DNA from: Margaritifera margaritifera | Taxonomy: Eukaryota; Mollusca; Bivalvia; Unionida; Margaritiferidae | Assembly: GCA_029931535.1 (NCBI GenBank) | Contig: JAQPZY010001418.1 | Coordinates: forward strand, 306,001 to 370,000 | DNA: 64,000 nt | Direction of reading: 5' to 3' | Part shown: positions 12,691 through 24,760 of the stretch, one piece after another | How the letters are laid out: the number at the start of each line of letters is the position of its first letter | How positions within the stretch are numbered: position 1 is the stretch's first letter | Program-made: the position numbers and the translations under genes | The notes under the pieces: generated by a model | The model's database searches: none | Told to the model about the DNA's origin: nothing | Seen by the model: the letters and a program-made list of their open reading frames with translations, nothing else

Positions 12691-14265
12691 TCTGCTGCCT
12701 CTGTGGTTTGGCACTTAGCTTCCATTTCCTCGGCATGATATAGGCAATAATATGCAAAAAGTGCCGTTAAAGCCCACCAAAAAAAATAGATTTAGGTGAG
12801 CGGCGACAGCTATATTTTTTTAAAAATTGAATACGTTCATCAGTCACATTTGTATCATATATCATTTTAAAACTTGTTTCCTCGACTTTTACAAAATACC
12901 TTTTGTGGTGTTCTGTCATGGATAAATTGCCATGGAAACAGTCTTCAGTATTGTGACAATTATCTTGTATTTATAAGAGTTTGCTTTTATTAGTACAATG
13001 AAATGAAGCTATGTCAAAATTATTTTTGATTGTAGTATCGTCCAACCTCCACAAGTCGTTTAAGTCCTTCATGTTTCTCCGACCTAACGCGCTTGTTTCG
13101 AGATAATTACGTCATCAAATGTGTCACCAGCGTTCTTTAAGAGTGACAGGAAGTATTTTATAAGTAAAATCAGACAAAATGAGATTCAAAAAGGTAATTT
13201 CATGTAATTTAAAAAAACTCATAATGAAAATCTATATTTTCACTAATGCCTTATTTGTGCCAGACATTTTGGCCTTGAATTTTCTATGTTATGCTAAAGA
13301 TAGGTCCGCCGATCACATGATTACTTTGTTTACATATCTTGAACAGGAAAACCCACTTTGGGAATTTATACAACGGGATAGCCAATGTAAATATTTGGTT
13401 TTAATCGTGTGGGGTTCTCATACAACGTAAGAAAACTGTACACTCGAAATGTATATTCACTACGGACTTTTTCGTTTCAGTATTATTTCATAATGAATAT
13501 ATATTCTACATCAAAAGACATTGAATCTATTCAAATAAAATTTGTATTCATTCACCAGTGTCTATTTTTATATTTCTCTCTCTCTGTCTCTCTCTCCCTC
13601 TCTCAGTCTATTGAGTCGTGTATTTATATGGTAAAGAACAATCAAGCAGTACTGTAAGTGCACAAACTGCATATAGAATTAACGCAAAAAAAATTATTAA
13701 TTTTTACATTTAATTTTCTTTAATTTCAAAAACACGGAGACGCTATAAACTAATAATATCCACACCTTGGTCTAACTGGCACGGTCCGGTCATACGCCAC
13801 GTGACTTTTTAGTCAGTGTCACGAACCATGGATGCACTTCCGGAAATCAGTAAACTTACACACGCTCCGAAAACGGTAATTCTGAACTAATGTACATGAA
13901 TGCCAAAACTTTTATAACGATGATTAAATAAAGTAGATATAGTTGAACACTTTCTATGGTTACTTGTATATATTCTCACAATATTATACGAACGCGTTAC
14001 AATTCACGTTTAGATCACGAAATATGGCTGTTCGAGGATTTAGGACGACGATAAGGCCTCAAGGGGGCATTCTATGTTAAACAGCGCAAAAAGATTCTAT
14101 CCTCCAGCGCGAATTTGACATTAGGCCGCCATCTTGCGGGTTTATAGCGTCAATGTTTACAGGTTTCAAATGATGAGTCTGTTTAACAGGAATAATAAAA
14201 AAGAACATGCATGAACCCTAAAACAATTGCTATGTATGTTGTTATTGGCAGTAAGTCTGCAAAAA
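12691..14265. other. No recognised gene; (TC)n tract
   Basis: No exon is supported. A (TC)n run lies at 13575-13605. Open frames at 13179-13430 and 13409-13657 have no domain signature. Confidence 0.4.
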
Positions 14266-14700
14266 AAAAAAAAAAACATCAGATGAGTTGTTTTTATTCA
14301 TCAGATTTGATTCAAAGTTAAGAAAAGCCATCGTAGTTTGACAAACACGCTGACCTTGGATAAAAAGTCGCTCAATGCATGAGTTTGTATGAACTCTAAT
14401 GGAAATTTAATGCACTCACTAAAACATCGCTAGGTGTGTTACAGACAGCAAGTTTACCAAAAAAACAAAAAAAAATCAGATTTAATTTTTTTACTTGGGG
14501 TGACAATATTTACCAGTCTTACTGCCCCGTCCCATCATTATCCCCTCCCCGCCCCGTTAAGGCTGGCACATGTTTCATTCATCAGTTTCTGAAGACCAGT
14601 TTGATTCATCAGCTTTTATACAAAGTTACGAAAAGCCATCGTAGCTCGATAACAATGCTGGCAGTGGATAAAAAGTCCGTCAGTGCACTTGTTACATAGT
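14266..14700 (+). repeat. Direct repeat pair (14266-14390 and 14575-14700)
   Basis: Both halves contain TTCATCAG...TTTGATTCA..., AAAGTTA.GAAAAGCCATCGTAG and GGATAAAAAGTC..TCA.TGCA. This is a local duplication about 300 bp apart, with A-rich and pyrimidine-rich sequence between. Confidence 0.65.
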
Positions 14701-14750
14701 TTACAGGACGAGAAATTGTTTGGTTTTTTATTTGCTTGGTTTTTGTTTTG

Positions 14751-14783
14751 TTTTTTTTTGGGGGGGGGGGTTTGGGGGGGGGG
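14751..14783 (+). repeat. Poly-T followed by two long G runs
   Basis: A T run is followed by 11 G, three T, then 10 G. It could form a G-quadruplex on the + strand. Tracts like this are also prone to assembly error. Confidence 0.7.
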
Positions 14784-14920
14784 TCTTCACCTAGGCGCAG
14801 AGTGTTTTGTCAGAATGTAGCGTGAAGTGAAGATTTCTGGTCATTTTGTAACATTATTTATTGAGACAGAGTGAGTTTGTTTTTAGTTGGGTTGATAAAT
14901 GATACAAATGTACGAAGCTA

Positions 14921-14971
14921 GACTTAGGACACGACTAGACTAAGGACACGACTTGACTAAGGACACGACTA
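14921..14971. repeat. 17-bp tandem repeat, three copies
   Basis: Three units of GACTAAGGACACGACTA with single-base differences. Confidence 0.85.
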
Positions 14972-15014
14972 GACTACTGCAATTATAAAAGAATTAATCG
15001 TTTATACTGTTGAC

Positions 15015-15099
15015 CAGGGGTCCTCAACCTTTTTGTGCCTACGGGCACATTTGAAAATTTATGAGAGAGTGGCGGGCACCAACCAATTTACTTGACCCA

Positions 15100-15166
<67 letters not shown>

Positions 15167-15257
15167 GTTGTTATTATTCATTATAACCTCTTCCGCGACA
15201 CACAATAAACCTTGGCTGGCGCCATGGCGCCCGCGGGCACCGCGTTGGGGACCACTG
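15015..15257. mobile_element. hAT-type MITE
   Basis: The ends are CAGGGGTCCTCAACC and, on the other strand, CAGTGGTCCCCAACG, the classic hAT terminal inverted repeat form. Subterminal sequence also pairs (GGGCAC / GTGCCCG-like). The flanking 8-mers agree only partly (CTGT shared), as expected for an old insertion. A (TTA)n run fills 15103-15165. There is no transposase. Confidence 0.75.
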
Positions 15258-15314
15258 CTGTACTTACAAAAAGGTCAATTATTTTTTATTTTTTTTTTTG
15301 CATTTGTATATATT

Positions 15315-15396
15315 AATTCTTTCACTACGGCTGCAACATAACTTCTGCTCATATATCTATCAAGCAATCAAACAGGGCAGCCGTAGTGAAAGAATT
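15315..15396. repeat. Perfect 20-bp inverted repeat (hairpin)
   Basis: The left arm 15315-15334 (AATTCTTTCACTACGGCTGC) is the exact reverse complement of 15377-15396, around a 42-nt loop. It could be a very small MITE, or the terminal repeats of a shrunken element. Confidence 0.85.
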
Positions 15397-15875
15397 CGAT
15401 AATAGGCCCGGGTTATATTAATTTTTAGTAGTTTTGGTTCGGTTTATTTTCGAGGAGTGCTTACCTTTGAGGTAGGTGTATTTCCGAATAAAAAGAGAAC
15501 TATCGCTAGACGCCAGGAAAAAGACTGTCATGTACCTTAAGTTGCGTATGTATGTTATAATATTGAAAAAGATTTCATATAATTCGTATTTTAAAAATCA
15601 GCATGAATGAGCAAGTAATTAATTGTATCATAATTGATAGAACGTTTAAAATCAAATGTTTACATATAGTTTAAAACATACGTTTCCATCTCCATATGAA
15701 TTCTTATATACATACATGATGTACATTAAATTTAGCAGGTGGCCGACTTTCGAGACCGACTCACCTTTGAGAGCAAACCTTTGCAGGAATCAAATCAAAC
15801 GACTTATTTTCAAAGCAGGCTTCATTTCGAACTCGGCTTAAATGGATTATGTAGTGTATCGCATTTTCGACAACG
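15397..15875. other. No recognised gene
   Basis: Sequence between the hairpin and the 49-bp satellite. Open frames at 15656-15841 and 15739-15948 overlap in different registers and have no known domain. Confidence 0.4.
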
Positions 15876-16080
15876 ATTTCTCTTTTTGATGGTTGGTAAT
15901 TCTCTTTTATTATTATTACACTGCATTTCTCTTTTTGATGGTTGGTAATTCTCTTTAATTATTATTACACTGCATTTCTCTTTTTGATGGTTGGTAATTC
16001 TCTCTTATTATTATTACACTGAATTTCTCTTTTTGATGGTTGGTAATTCTCTTTTATTATTATTACCCTGCATTTCTCTC
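15876..16080. repeat. 49-bp minisatellite, four copies
   Basis: Units start at 15876, 15925, 15974 and 16023, with a partial fifth at 16072. Each contains CTCTTTTTGATGGTTGGTAA followed by a TTATTATTA run. The copies are nearly identical, so the array is young. Confidence 0.9.
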
Positions 16081-17744
16081 AAACGGTTACACAGTAAGTC
16101 ATGTAACTTCATAATTGCATCTATCTTTAGCAATACTACGTTTTAGTTCTTACCACAGTAAAAGTTGATCACAGTAACCTACATTTTACGTCTCATTTAT
16201 TACCTGAATTCTTTTATTTTCATATTTTTTAGGCTGTATTTTCTCTGATTCTATTGCTTGTACATTCAAAACATTGATTGGTGCATTTTATACGTATAAG
16301 TAATATTGCATAAGACCTCCAAAAGTATCACAGGAGTTCAATTGTGACGAGTGCAACTAGTAGTTTTGAAGGTGGGTGGTCCGGCACCTCTGTAAGGTAT
16401 TTTGTTGTTCCTGAAATTTTCAAAAAAAATGCACATATCAATTACTCTGCTTTGCAGAGTTGTTTATACCTTTTTTAATTGATTTTTGAAATTGTTTCCA
16501 AAGTAAACTCCTATCTGCCAGAATCTCCCACCTTTATAACTACATAAATGACAAGCAGTCATGGACAAAATGGCTAAGACATACAAGATCTTCTGAGAAT
16601 TTATGGAAAGAAAAACAATACTATACAGATACAAATGTGTCATCTATTTAGTAACGGTCAGTTTTGGTCTCTTTCACGTATCCAATCAATTTTTATACTG
16701 TTTCTTATTAGTTGGCTCTTTTAGCTTTTCTACTGTGTTAAAAATTAATGTAATCCTTTTGAGATTTTCCAAAGATTTATCTAAAACTTCCACCAAAATA
16801 AAAATCTAAAAATATATGATATATAAAATGCTCCAAACAAAGCCATTTCTCTTTGTCTTCTTTTTTTGAGCCAGATAATTAATAAACGAGTTGTTTGTTG
16901 TCTTCCTTCATTTCATGCCCTCTTCCAATTACCCTTGCTATTTCTCTTCAAACAGTCAATCTGTTTAAGCTTTGAAGTTTAAATTCATTTGAGAGCAAAT
17001 TATAGACCCCCTTTGTAGCGATTGTTTTTGGGGTTTTTTCTGTTTTTTGTTTTTGATTTGCATTGCAAGACTTTCCTCAACAACATTTTTCAATTCCATT
17101 TGTTAAATATTTTCTATTTTCTATGTATCTTTCTTTTATTGTGTTCTGAGGTTTTGTTGATTTTTATGTTAAATTCATTTTTCTCGTTGGGATGTTTGCT
17201 TTAAACATGTTTTGAAGATTCCACATATTTCTTAACGAGCGAAGTCAATAAAGGTACCCACTGTTGAGTCATCCCTACCTATTTATCTAGAAAATAAAGT
17301 AAATGACTTAGATAGTGATTACAAGTAACTTATGTAGACAGTGAAAGTCACTAATATGTACTGGAAGTCACTAATAGGTACCTTTAGGTACTCACGTTTA
17401 GTTATTTTATGTATCACCTTTTATCTTCTCGTTTGTTTAAATATTTGAAAAAATTACAAAATAAATGGTTATTAATACAAATATAATTGTTGTTGATGAT
17501 TACAATTCCTTTTGTACAATGATTAAATTAGTTTGTAGAACGTTCAATGAACATAACCTTCCACAATAAATTGAGAAGAAGTTCGATGGATTGATGAGAT
17601 GTACATAATGTGGAAATAATTAAAAGGTTGAATGGCGTAGGAAAAATAAGAGGCAAAAAGAAATGGCAAACGGTTAGCGTACATGTCGAAGAAAGGTAAA
17701 AACTCATTGAATGACAGAACACTTAAAATCCAAAATCCACAAAA
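16081..17744. other. No recognised gene
   Basis: AT-rich sequence. Hydrophobic open frames at 16603-16809 and 17022-17204 (+) reflect T-rich composition. No splice-supported exon is seen. Confidence 0.4.
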
Positions 17745-18053
17745 ATCTGAAACATTAAAAAAGAAAAGTTCATGAATGTTGCAATTTTGACGAATTCTGA
17801 CACAAACATGTTACAAAAAGTTTTGCTAAATAAATGAAAGGATCTAGCTGCTATAGATAATAAATTAGAACGTTTGACGAATTCTAACTCAAATATAGTG
17901 AAAAAAAAATTAATTTATAACTCAAAAGATTTTACTGCTATGGATAATAAAGTTGAAAGTTTCACGCATTCTAACGAAAACATATTGAGACAAGTTTTGC
18001 TAAATAAATTAATGGATTTAACTGTTCTAGATAATAAGTTCGAAAGTTTGATG
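17745..18053 (+). repeat. 87-bp (29-codon) coding-type tandem repeat
   Basis: A motif of the form TGACGAATTCTAAC recurs at 17788, 17875 and 17962, exactly 87 bp apart, and the intervening sequence (GCTATGGATAATAAA-like) repeats with it. In the frame open from 17874 the unit reads as 29 residues with a DNK.ES core and alternating charged and hydrophobic residues, like a coiled coil. The array lies just upstream of the polymerase fossil on the same strand. It may be the N-terminal part of that element or a cargo gene; this is inference. An A/C-rich low-complexity tract follows at 18051-18110. Confidence 0.65.
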
Positions 18054-18259
18054 CCCCCCCCCCCCAAAAAAAAAAAAAAAAAAAAAAAAACAACAAACAA
18101 AAAAAAAACAAACAATTTCTCGTACTGTAAACTATGTAACAAGTTCGCTTAATAAATGATTACTTTCTATCAAAAATAAAAAATAAAAATATCCTAAATG
18201 ACTTGGCAGAAACTAAACATTAATGACAACGAAGGCAAGACAAATTCCACAAAAAGAAA

Positions 18260-19990
18260 TTGTTATCTATAAGATTGCAGATCACGATCACTTAGCGTAC
18301 AAGTATAGAGGTTCTGCTCATAATGGTTAGAAGTTAACTTTCAAATATTCCAAATTCATATTACTTTTCATTCAAAACTTGTCTGACTATGACCGTCATG
18401 TAGTCATCAAGGAGTTAGTTAGACAAGAGTCCTATCAAGAAGTGAAAATCATACCTAACAAAGACGAGAAATACATCTCATTTAGCAAGGATTTCATAGT
18501 GGTTGGGTTCGTTAAAGAAGGAGAGGAAATAACTGTTAAAAGGACGATAAGATTTGTTGATAGCTTTAAATTCGTGGGGCGATCTTTGGAACAGTGGCAA
18601 AGAATTTGAGCTTTGAAAAGTTCACAGAAACGATGAAAAATGCAAAATGCAGTCCTTTTTTTTTTTTTTTGGTCTTTAGGAAAGACTTTATCCAAGTGAA
18701 TACATGGATAGCTTTGGAAGATTCAACGAAACAGCCATACCACTGATAGAAACATCTTACTTGTCACTATTCAACTTGATCACGACAAAATACGACTATC
18801 AGTATATACAGGATTTAATGGAACACTTCAAACTTAAATTCTTTAGGAGATATTCGTAACTATTACGTACAAAAAGATACGTTGATGCTGTGCAACATAT
18901 TTGAGGAGTTCATGGATGTTTGGATGAAACACAACAGCCTAGATCCTGTTCACCATTTCAGCACTTCCGGCTTAGTTCATGGCGCATGTTTGAAGCTCAA
19001 CTGTCTTGAATTAGAATTGTTAACAGATTACGACATGTTCCTGATGATTGAAAGTGCAATACTAGCAGGAAATAGAATGATACCACATCGATATACTGAA
19101 GCTAGCCATGAGTATTACGCGAATGATAATAGAAAATTTGTAAATGATGGCGAGTAGGATAAATCCAAACCAAGGGCCTTTATCATGTACCAGTATGGTA
19201 ATAGCCTCTGTAGTGAGCTATGTGTCAACACGTGTCAGTAAAAAAAATTAGTTGGGCAACAAGTACGGAAATTAAATGTGTAGATAATTTCCTTGAAATA
19301 CCTGATGACAATGAAACAGTTTAGTCTTTATAGGCTGAACTTGATATACCAACTCACGTGCATGCCTATTTCAAGAACTATCCTCTCTCACCTGAAAAGA
19401 TGGTGACAACTTTTCAAGAAATGTCCGATCTACATAAATATTTCATCGAGGAAAGAAAGGAGCGAAACGGAATGTTCAAAAATAATCGTGTACTTTGTTG
19501 TTGTATGACAAAACAAATTTCTTTATTCAATACAGAAATATAAAGTTGTACCTGCAATTAGGTTTCAAACTGAAAAATTACATAGAGTTATTAATCTGGA
19601 ACAACAACAGTGGCTAAAATCCTACATCAAGCTCAACGCGAATTTAATAAAAAAAAGCCATTAAATATTTTGAGAAGGACTTTTTCAATTTAATGAATAA
19701 AAGTGTCTTTGGTCAACAAATGGAAAATTTGAGGAAAAAGACAACCATTCAAATAGTCCGGCCAAACATTAACTTTTCAAATGGCGGAGAGATCTACGTT
19801 TTTTGGCAAGAAAACAATTATTGATTACGACTTGGTTTCAATTAGCATGAATCCCAAATTATCAAAGTATTCAACCCAATTTTCCATGGCTTCACGGTAT
19901 TGGAACTAACAAGGTGACTGATGTACGAATTCTACTACATCATGGTGAATACAACTTTTATTGGCATAACCTTGAGCTAGAATATTAGTC
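18260..19990 (+). pseudogene. Polinton/Maverick-type DNA polymerase B fossil
   Basis: Several open segments in different frames match, in order, the protein-primed type-B DNA polymerase of Polinton-like (virus-related) elements. A DHDHLAYKYRGSAHN block (18281 on) is followed by DYDRHVVIKEL (18382) and RFVDSFKF (18549), residues of the exonuclease region. A segment at 18882-19157 contains LDPVHHFSTSGLVHGACLK and LELLTDYDM. Further down come YPLSPEKMV (19380), LEQQQWLKSYIKLN (19600) and LMNKSVFGQQMEN (19690). The first catalytic palm motif is degraded and the sequence stops before a DTDS motif is reached. Frameshifts and stops break it in at least six places. No capsid, integrase or terminal inverted repeats were found, so this is a truncated, inactive remnant. 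Confidence 0.85.
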
Positions 19991-20334
19991 CCAGATATAA
20001 TTTTATAATGTAAATTCCAAATGAAATGGATTACATAAAGTACCAAGGTCATTTTTTGTAATCTTTATGTTCTAAATTGGCTGCTGGTGTAAATTTATAC
20101 TTCTGTAAGAAACATTGTTAAGACCACCTGACCACTTCTGGTTTCTAAAGAGCGTATCAGAATATCAGAATGTATCCGAATGTACCCGAATGTACCCGAA
20201 TGTACCCTAAAGAGCGTATCAGAATATCCGAATGTACCCGAAAAGCTTTTCAATGAGGTATGTTATAGGTGGGTAGAAATCCAGAGGCCTGGTCGCCCCT
20301 CACTTATATGTGTTGTCATTCACACGATACAGTA

Positions 20335-20508
20335 TGTATGTATGTAAGTATGTATGTATGCATAGATGTATGCATGTATGTATGTATGTATGTATGTATG
20401 TATGTATGTATGTATGTATGTATGTATGTATGTATGTATGTATGTATGTATGTATGTATGTATGTATGCATGGATGTATGCATGTATGTATGTATGTATG
20501 TATGTATG

Positions 20509-20539
<31 letters not shown>

Positions 20540-20628
20540 GTATGTATGTATGCATGGATGTATGCATGTATGTATGTATGTATGTATGTATGTATGTATG
20601 TATGTATGTATGTATGTATGTATGTATG

Positions 20629-20659
<31 letters not shown>

Positions 20660-20898
20660 GTATGTATGTATGCATGGATGTATGCATGTATGTATGCATG
20701 TATGTATGTATGTATGTATGTATGTATGTATGTATGTATGTATGTATGTATGTATGTATGTATGTATGTATGTATGTATGTATGCATGGATGTATGCACG
20801 TATGTATGTATGTATGTATGTATGTATGTATGTATGTATGTATGTATGTATGTATGTATGTATGTATGTATGTATGTATGTATGTATGCATGTATGTA
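20335..20898. repeat. (TATG)n satellite with higher-order variants
   Basis: About 560 bp of TATG repeats. A variant block GCATGGATGTATGCATG (with GTAAGTATG before most copies) recurs about every 80 to 120 bp, giving a higher-order pattern. Open frames of up to 228 codons on both strands here are pure repeat artefact. Confidence 0.95.
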
Positions 20899-21045
20899 TA
20901 TGGATTAACGACACATCAACACAGCCCTTGCTATATGGTACCGATTAAGGTATAATTCTAAAAAATATAAGGGAAAATTGCGAAAAAGGTTATGACACAC
21001 AATACAGACCGCATAAAAGCCAAAGCTTAATTGTGTTAGTACCTA

Positions 21046-21149
21046 ATCATTCTTGCACTACCATCGGCTTAATTCTCCTACCTCTAGGTCGATGGTAGTG
21101 TAAGTGAACCCTCTCCTGCCTCTAAGCCTATGTTAGTACAAGAATGACA
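21046..21149. repeat. Nested inverted repeat
   Basis: The outer arms begin TCATTCTTGCACTACCATCGG and its imperfect complement ends at 21149. An inner pair, CACTACCATCG and CGATGGTAGTG, is perfect. This gives two alternative hairpins in about 100 bp. Confidence 0.6.
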
Positions 21150-22422
21150 CCAAATTATAGGAATGACTTATTGGAGAACGAAGAAAACTGGAAAATACTT
21201 GTTTTACTAAGCTACATGACGGTGCATAAAACTATTTATTTCAAATTGGCGTTTTTCTTCCTCATTGTAAAATGTAGTGATTCACACATACATGTTGAAC
21301 ACTCCATGAATTTCGATTGGCTCGTAGGTTTTTTTATTTATCCCACTGTCATCGCATGTCTGGGTTGACATAACTTCCTGGAATTATATAACATGCCAAT
21401 TCAAAAAGTACATAAAATAAAATAGTTAGTTCAACGATTTCATGATTTATTTATACTCCGATAAATGTAATCTCCCTGTTGTGTCGCTATGATATAAAAT
21501 GAAATAAACAGGTAGACATCAAAGTATATCCGATGACATATCCAACAAAATATTCATACAGAACAGGAATAGAACCCGGATACGACAAAATGATAATGTG
21601 AAAGGTTATATGTATGCATGCGTTTAGGTGGGCATCAAGCTGACACGTATAACGCACTTGAGTAGGTTTCCATATCATGATTACATGGTGGAATTCAAGT
21701 ATGCATTCATACAGATACATATGATGCCTTTGTCTGACCTGTTACTTAAACATCGGATAATGGTACTAATTAGGGATTGCACTTTGAAGCAGACATTTAG
21801 ACATTTTATTTCTTAAATTTCATTTTGCATTACAAACATTTGGGACTACCAATATTCGAAAAATGTAGAAAATGTTCCAGTACGTTGAAGTAAACAGTTC
21901 TTTTTTTTTAGAAAAAATATATCACAATCTGTTAGCGGAGTGTACGTGTTGAGTGGGTGTGGTAGATTTCCCCTTTGTGTACCTGATCATGTTCGATAAA
22001 TTAAATAAAGGTATAAACTTCTGACAGTGAATAAACATAGATATACCGCTATACTATGTTTCAAATTATCCAGAAGAAAATGGAAGAGTGACTTTCGATA
22101 CGCATGTTAGAAAAGTATTGTTTACTTACTTTGGATTTGTATGGGCATCACAAGAAGTTGACAATGTGGAATTATTTTATAAGCAGTGCTCATAGAATTG
22201 TCGAGCTAATTTTAACTGCTAACATTAATAATGAAAATTTGCACAAATCTATTTTGAGCCGACCCTATAAAGTGTCCAATGTATGTACGCATACACTATC
22301 TGAATTAAGAAGATTGTCCATGTAGCAAACAAGATAAGTCTATATGAAGCAAATTATTGTTAGTTTCCTTTCAGAGTACGCTACGCATTTTGCTTTTAAA
22401 ACTGCTGCTGTCTACGTTTCCG

Positions 22423-22455
<33 letters not shown>

Positions 22456-22735
22456 TTCATGCAGAAGAAGTGGAAAGGGGACAAGATATCATCGATAAAA
22501 ATAGATTCTTGTCGTGTCCACTGCTTTGTTATACATGGTGAGAGACAGGTACACTATTGTGTTATTATAGCATAACTTTTTTTTTCCTTTCGTATCAGTG
22601 ATTTGCTTGGTGGACGTTGCGATGGTGGTGACCTGGAAAATAAATACTATACTAGTTTTGTTGTTTTATTCATTTGGCCTGGAAAAGAATGATTAATTTT
22701 TATGTTTCTACAACATAAAAAAACAGTATAAAAGT
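21150..22735. other. No recognised gene; (CA)n tract at 22425-22453
   Basis: AT-rich sequence with a 14-unit (CA)n microsatellite. Open frames in this stretch are short, overlap one another, and have no recognised domain. Confidence 0.45.
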
Positions 22736-23060
22736 ATATCGCGTCGAAGCTCAACTTGGTAGGGCGTTTGTCGCGCTCAAAAGCATTCTAAATTTATGGT
22801 GGGTTTGGGGGCTTTCTTAAGTATTGAAAAGCACTTTACAACTGCAGCTAATGGGAATTGATAATCATTTCATAATTAACAGCCTGACATGATTTATATT
22901 CCATGCGTTAAAAATGAGTGATGATCAATACTGAAACATTGATTGTAAATTTGCTATTGACAATGGCGGTCAAAAGTTATTATGCACATAGTACTCTGTA
23001 GATGAGGTCGGTGGCCTTAAAAATACTTAATAAACATTGATTAATTGATTGATTGATTGC
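22736..23060 (+). mobile_element. tRNA-derived SINE-like element
   Basis: The head (22741-22810) has a tRNA-like layout: AGCTCAACTTGGTAGGGCG resembles an A box (D arm), and GGTGGGTTTGGGG sits where a B box would be but is decayed. The body ends with AAATACTTAATAAACATTG and a (ATTG)n tail at 23038-23060, as in SINEs. No second copy occurs in the window and no target duplication was seen, so the call is tentative. Confidence 0.45.
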
Positions 23061-23149
23061 ATTACAATAAATATTATAAACTGTAAATTAAAAGGTATGT
23101 ACAAAGTGCGCATGCTCTGTCTTACATGTTGGATGGTACGGCATGAGAT

Positions 23150-24385
23150 TAATATGTATTTAGGACTTTGCAACTGCACAAAATCGATATTGGAAACTTT
23201 TTCCCCATAGAGTATTCTTCATAATTTGCATATTGTTTTGTAAATACATGCAAAATATTCATCATTTTAAAAAGAATTAAAAAATCCTCATCATATATTT
23301 CAAAGGCTTCAGTGTTTCATTTTAATAACGTTAGGAAAATGTTTTGCATTTTCAGCTTCAGTGATACAGTGTAAATTATTTATTTTGATATCTAGATTTT
23401 TCCTATTTACGTATACCAGTCCAATGTCTAGATACATGATTGTTAAAACAACAAAGAAATGTAGACAGTTCATGTCTTTGGAAAGACAGAAGCACACCCT
23501 GAACGTATTTCATCCTCAAATAATTACAATAAAACCGGTCCAATCAGACACCTTCTTATACAGGACACCTGCTCATAAAGGACACAATTTATTAATCTTC
23601 ACTTTAAATTCCACATACAGATATGGCACTTATATAGAAGGCACCTGTCCAAAAAAGAGCAAACTTGTATGGTCCCTCGATTGTTCTTTATGAACAGGAT
23701 TCAATGTGTTTTCGTTCACAAGATAAGACTGCAAAAAAAAAAAAAAAAACAACACAAGTTTTATAGTGTCAGTGCCCAACAGACCGATCAAAAAAAGAAC
23801 AACGTCCACAAATTTACCTAACTCCGTCTTTCAAACATTTTTTTAAATAAATGCCGTGCTTAACAAAAGACTTTAATATAAATGATGAAAGTTGTATGAA
23901 AATCGGACGAAAATTTCTGAAGTTAAAAAGATTCGAAATTATACATGTTGTATAGTGATAAGTACATAGTTGTTCCACTCTAATAGATGTCATTACGTAA
24001 CTGTTCACACATAGCTGGAGATTGGATTGGTCTGCGGTTCATTGGAATGTTTGTTGTGCTATAGTTGACTAAGTAAGCCTAAACGTCATTTACAGCTGTG
24101 TGTGAACTATAAAGTTAAATGCTTCCTTTTTTAATAGCGTTAAATCGTGGCTAGACATACGGATTTGTCCACTCACTGCGGATTTTTTTTCAGCACGTTT
24201 GCGGATCTGCGGCGAAATTGGAAATGTTCCGGATTTTTTAGGCATTTGTGACATTTCTTTCGATGTTATGGTTTGTTCTCCGTGTTTTGTGTCATTGCAT
24301 ACAAAGACTGAAGAGCAAATTGAACGGAATAACCTTCTTCTAATGATAAGTAATGCTAAGCTGCATCTGCATATAAATTTTTGAT
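23150..24385 (+). repeat. Long dispersed repeat, copy B
   Basis: Aligned in order with 10039-11790 (copy A) and with the partial copy C at 12470. It includes TTTAGGACTTTGCAACTGC at the start and a distal block with GATTGGATTGGTCTGCGG. Open frames in it are not shared with the other copies. Confidence 0.65.
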
Positions 24386-24760
24386 GGGAGGAAGAAAGGA
24401 AAATAGAAATAGTATGCGCGTTTCTGAGAACAAAATGTAATGTTTTACTCAGAAAAGAAAGCAGATGTGTCCCTTGATTTTAACAACAACAAAAATTTTT
24501 TTTAAAAAAGCAACAACTAAAGTAGCAAGTGATAAATGTTAAACAAAAGAAAAAAAAGTTGCTTCATTTTTATTCTCAGATAAAGAAAAATGTCTGATGA
24601 TGCGTGACATTTTTTTTACAACTTATTGAACAATATCTATATCTTACGACAATTTGGCATTTTGAAAATGTATTGAGAGGGTTTCTTGCATAAATTGTGC
24701 ATAATTCTATGCTAATATTGGTGACAAGCATGTGCTGAACAGGGTTAGAATGGTTACAAT

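Noticed and set aside
20269..20955. Open frames up to 228 codons on both strands
   Set aside because: They are translations of (TATG)n repeats; all frames stay open because the repeat has no stop.
22741..22812. Functional tRNA gene
   Set aside because: The A-box-like part is good but the B box is decayed and the acceptor stem does not close, so it was called SINE-like instead.
23361..23693. 110-codon plus-strand frame
   Set aside because: Lies in dispersed repeat copy B and is not open in copies A or C.
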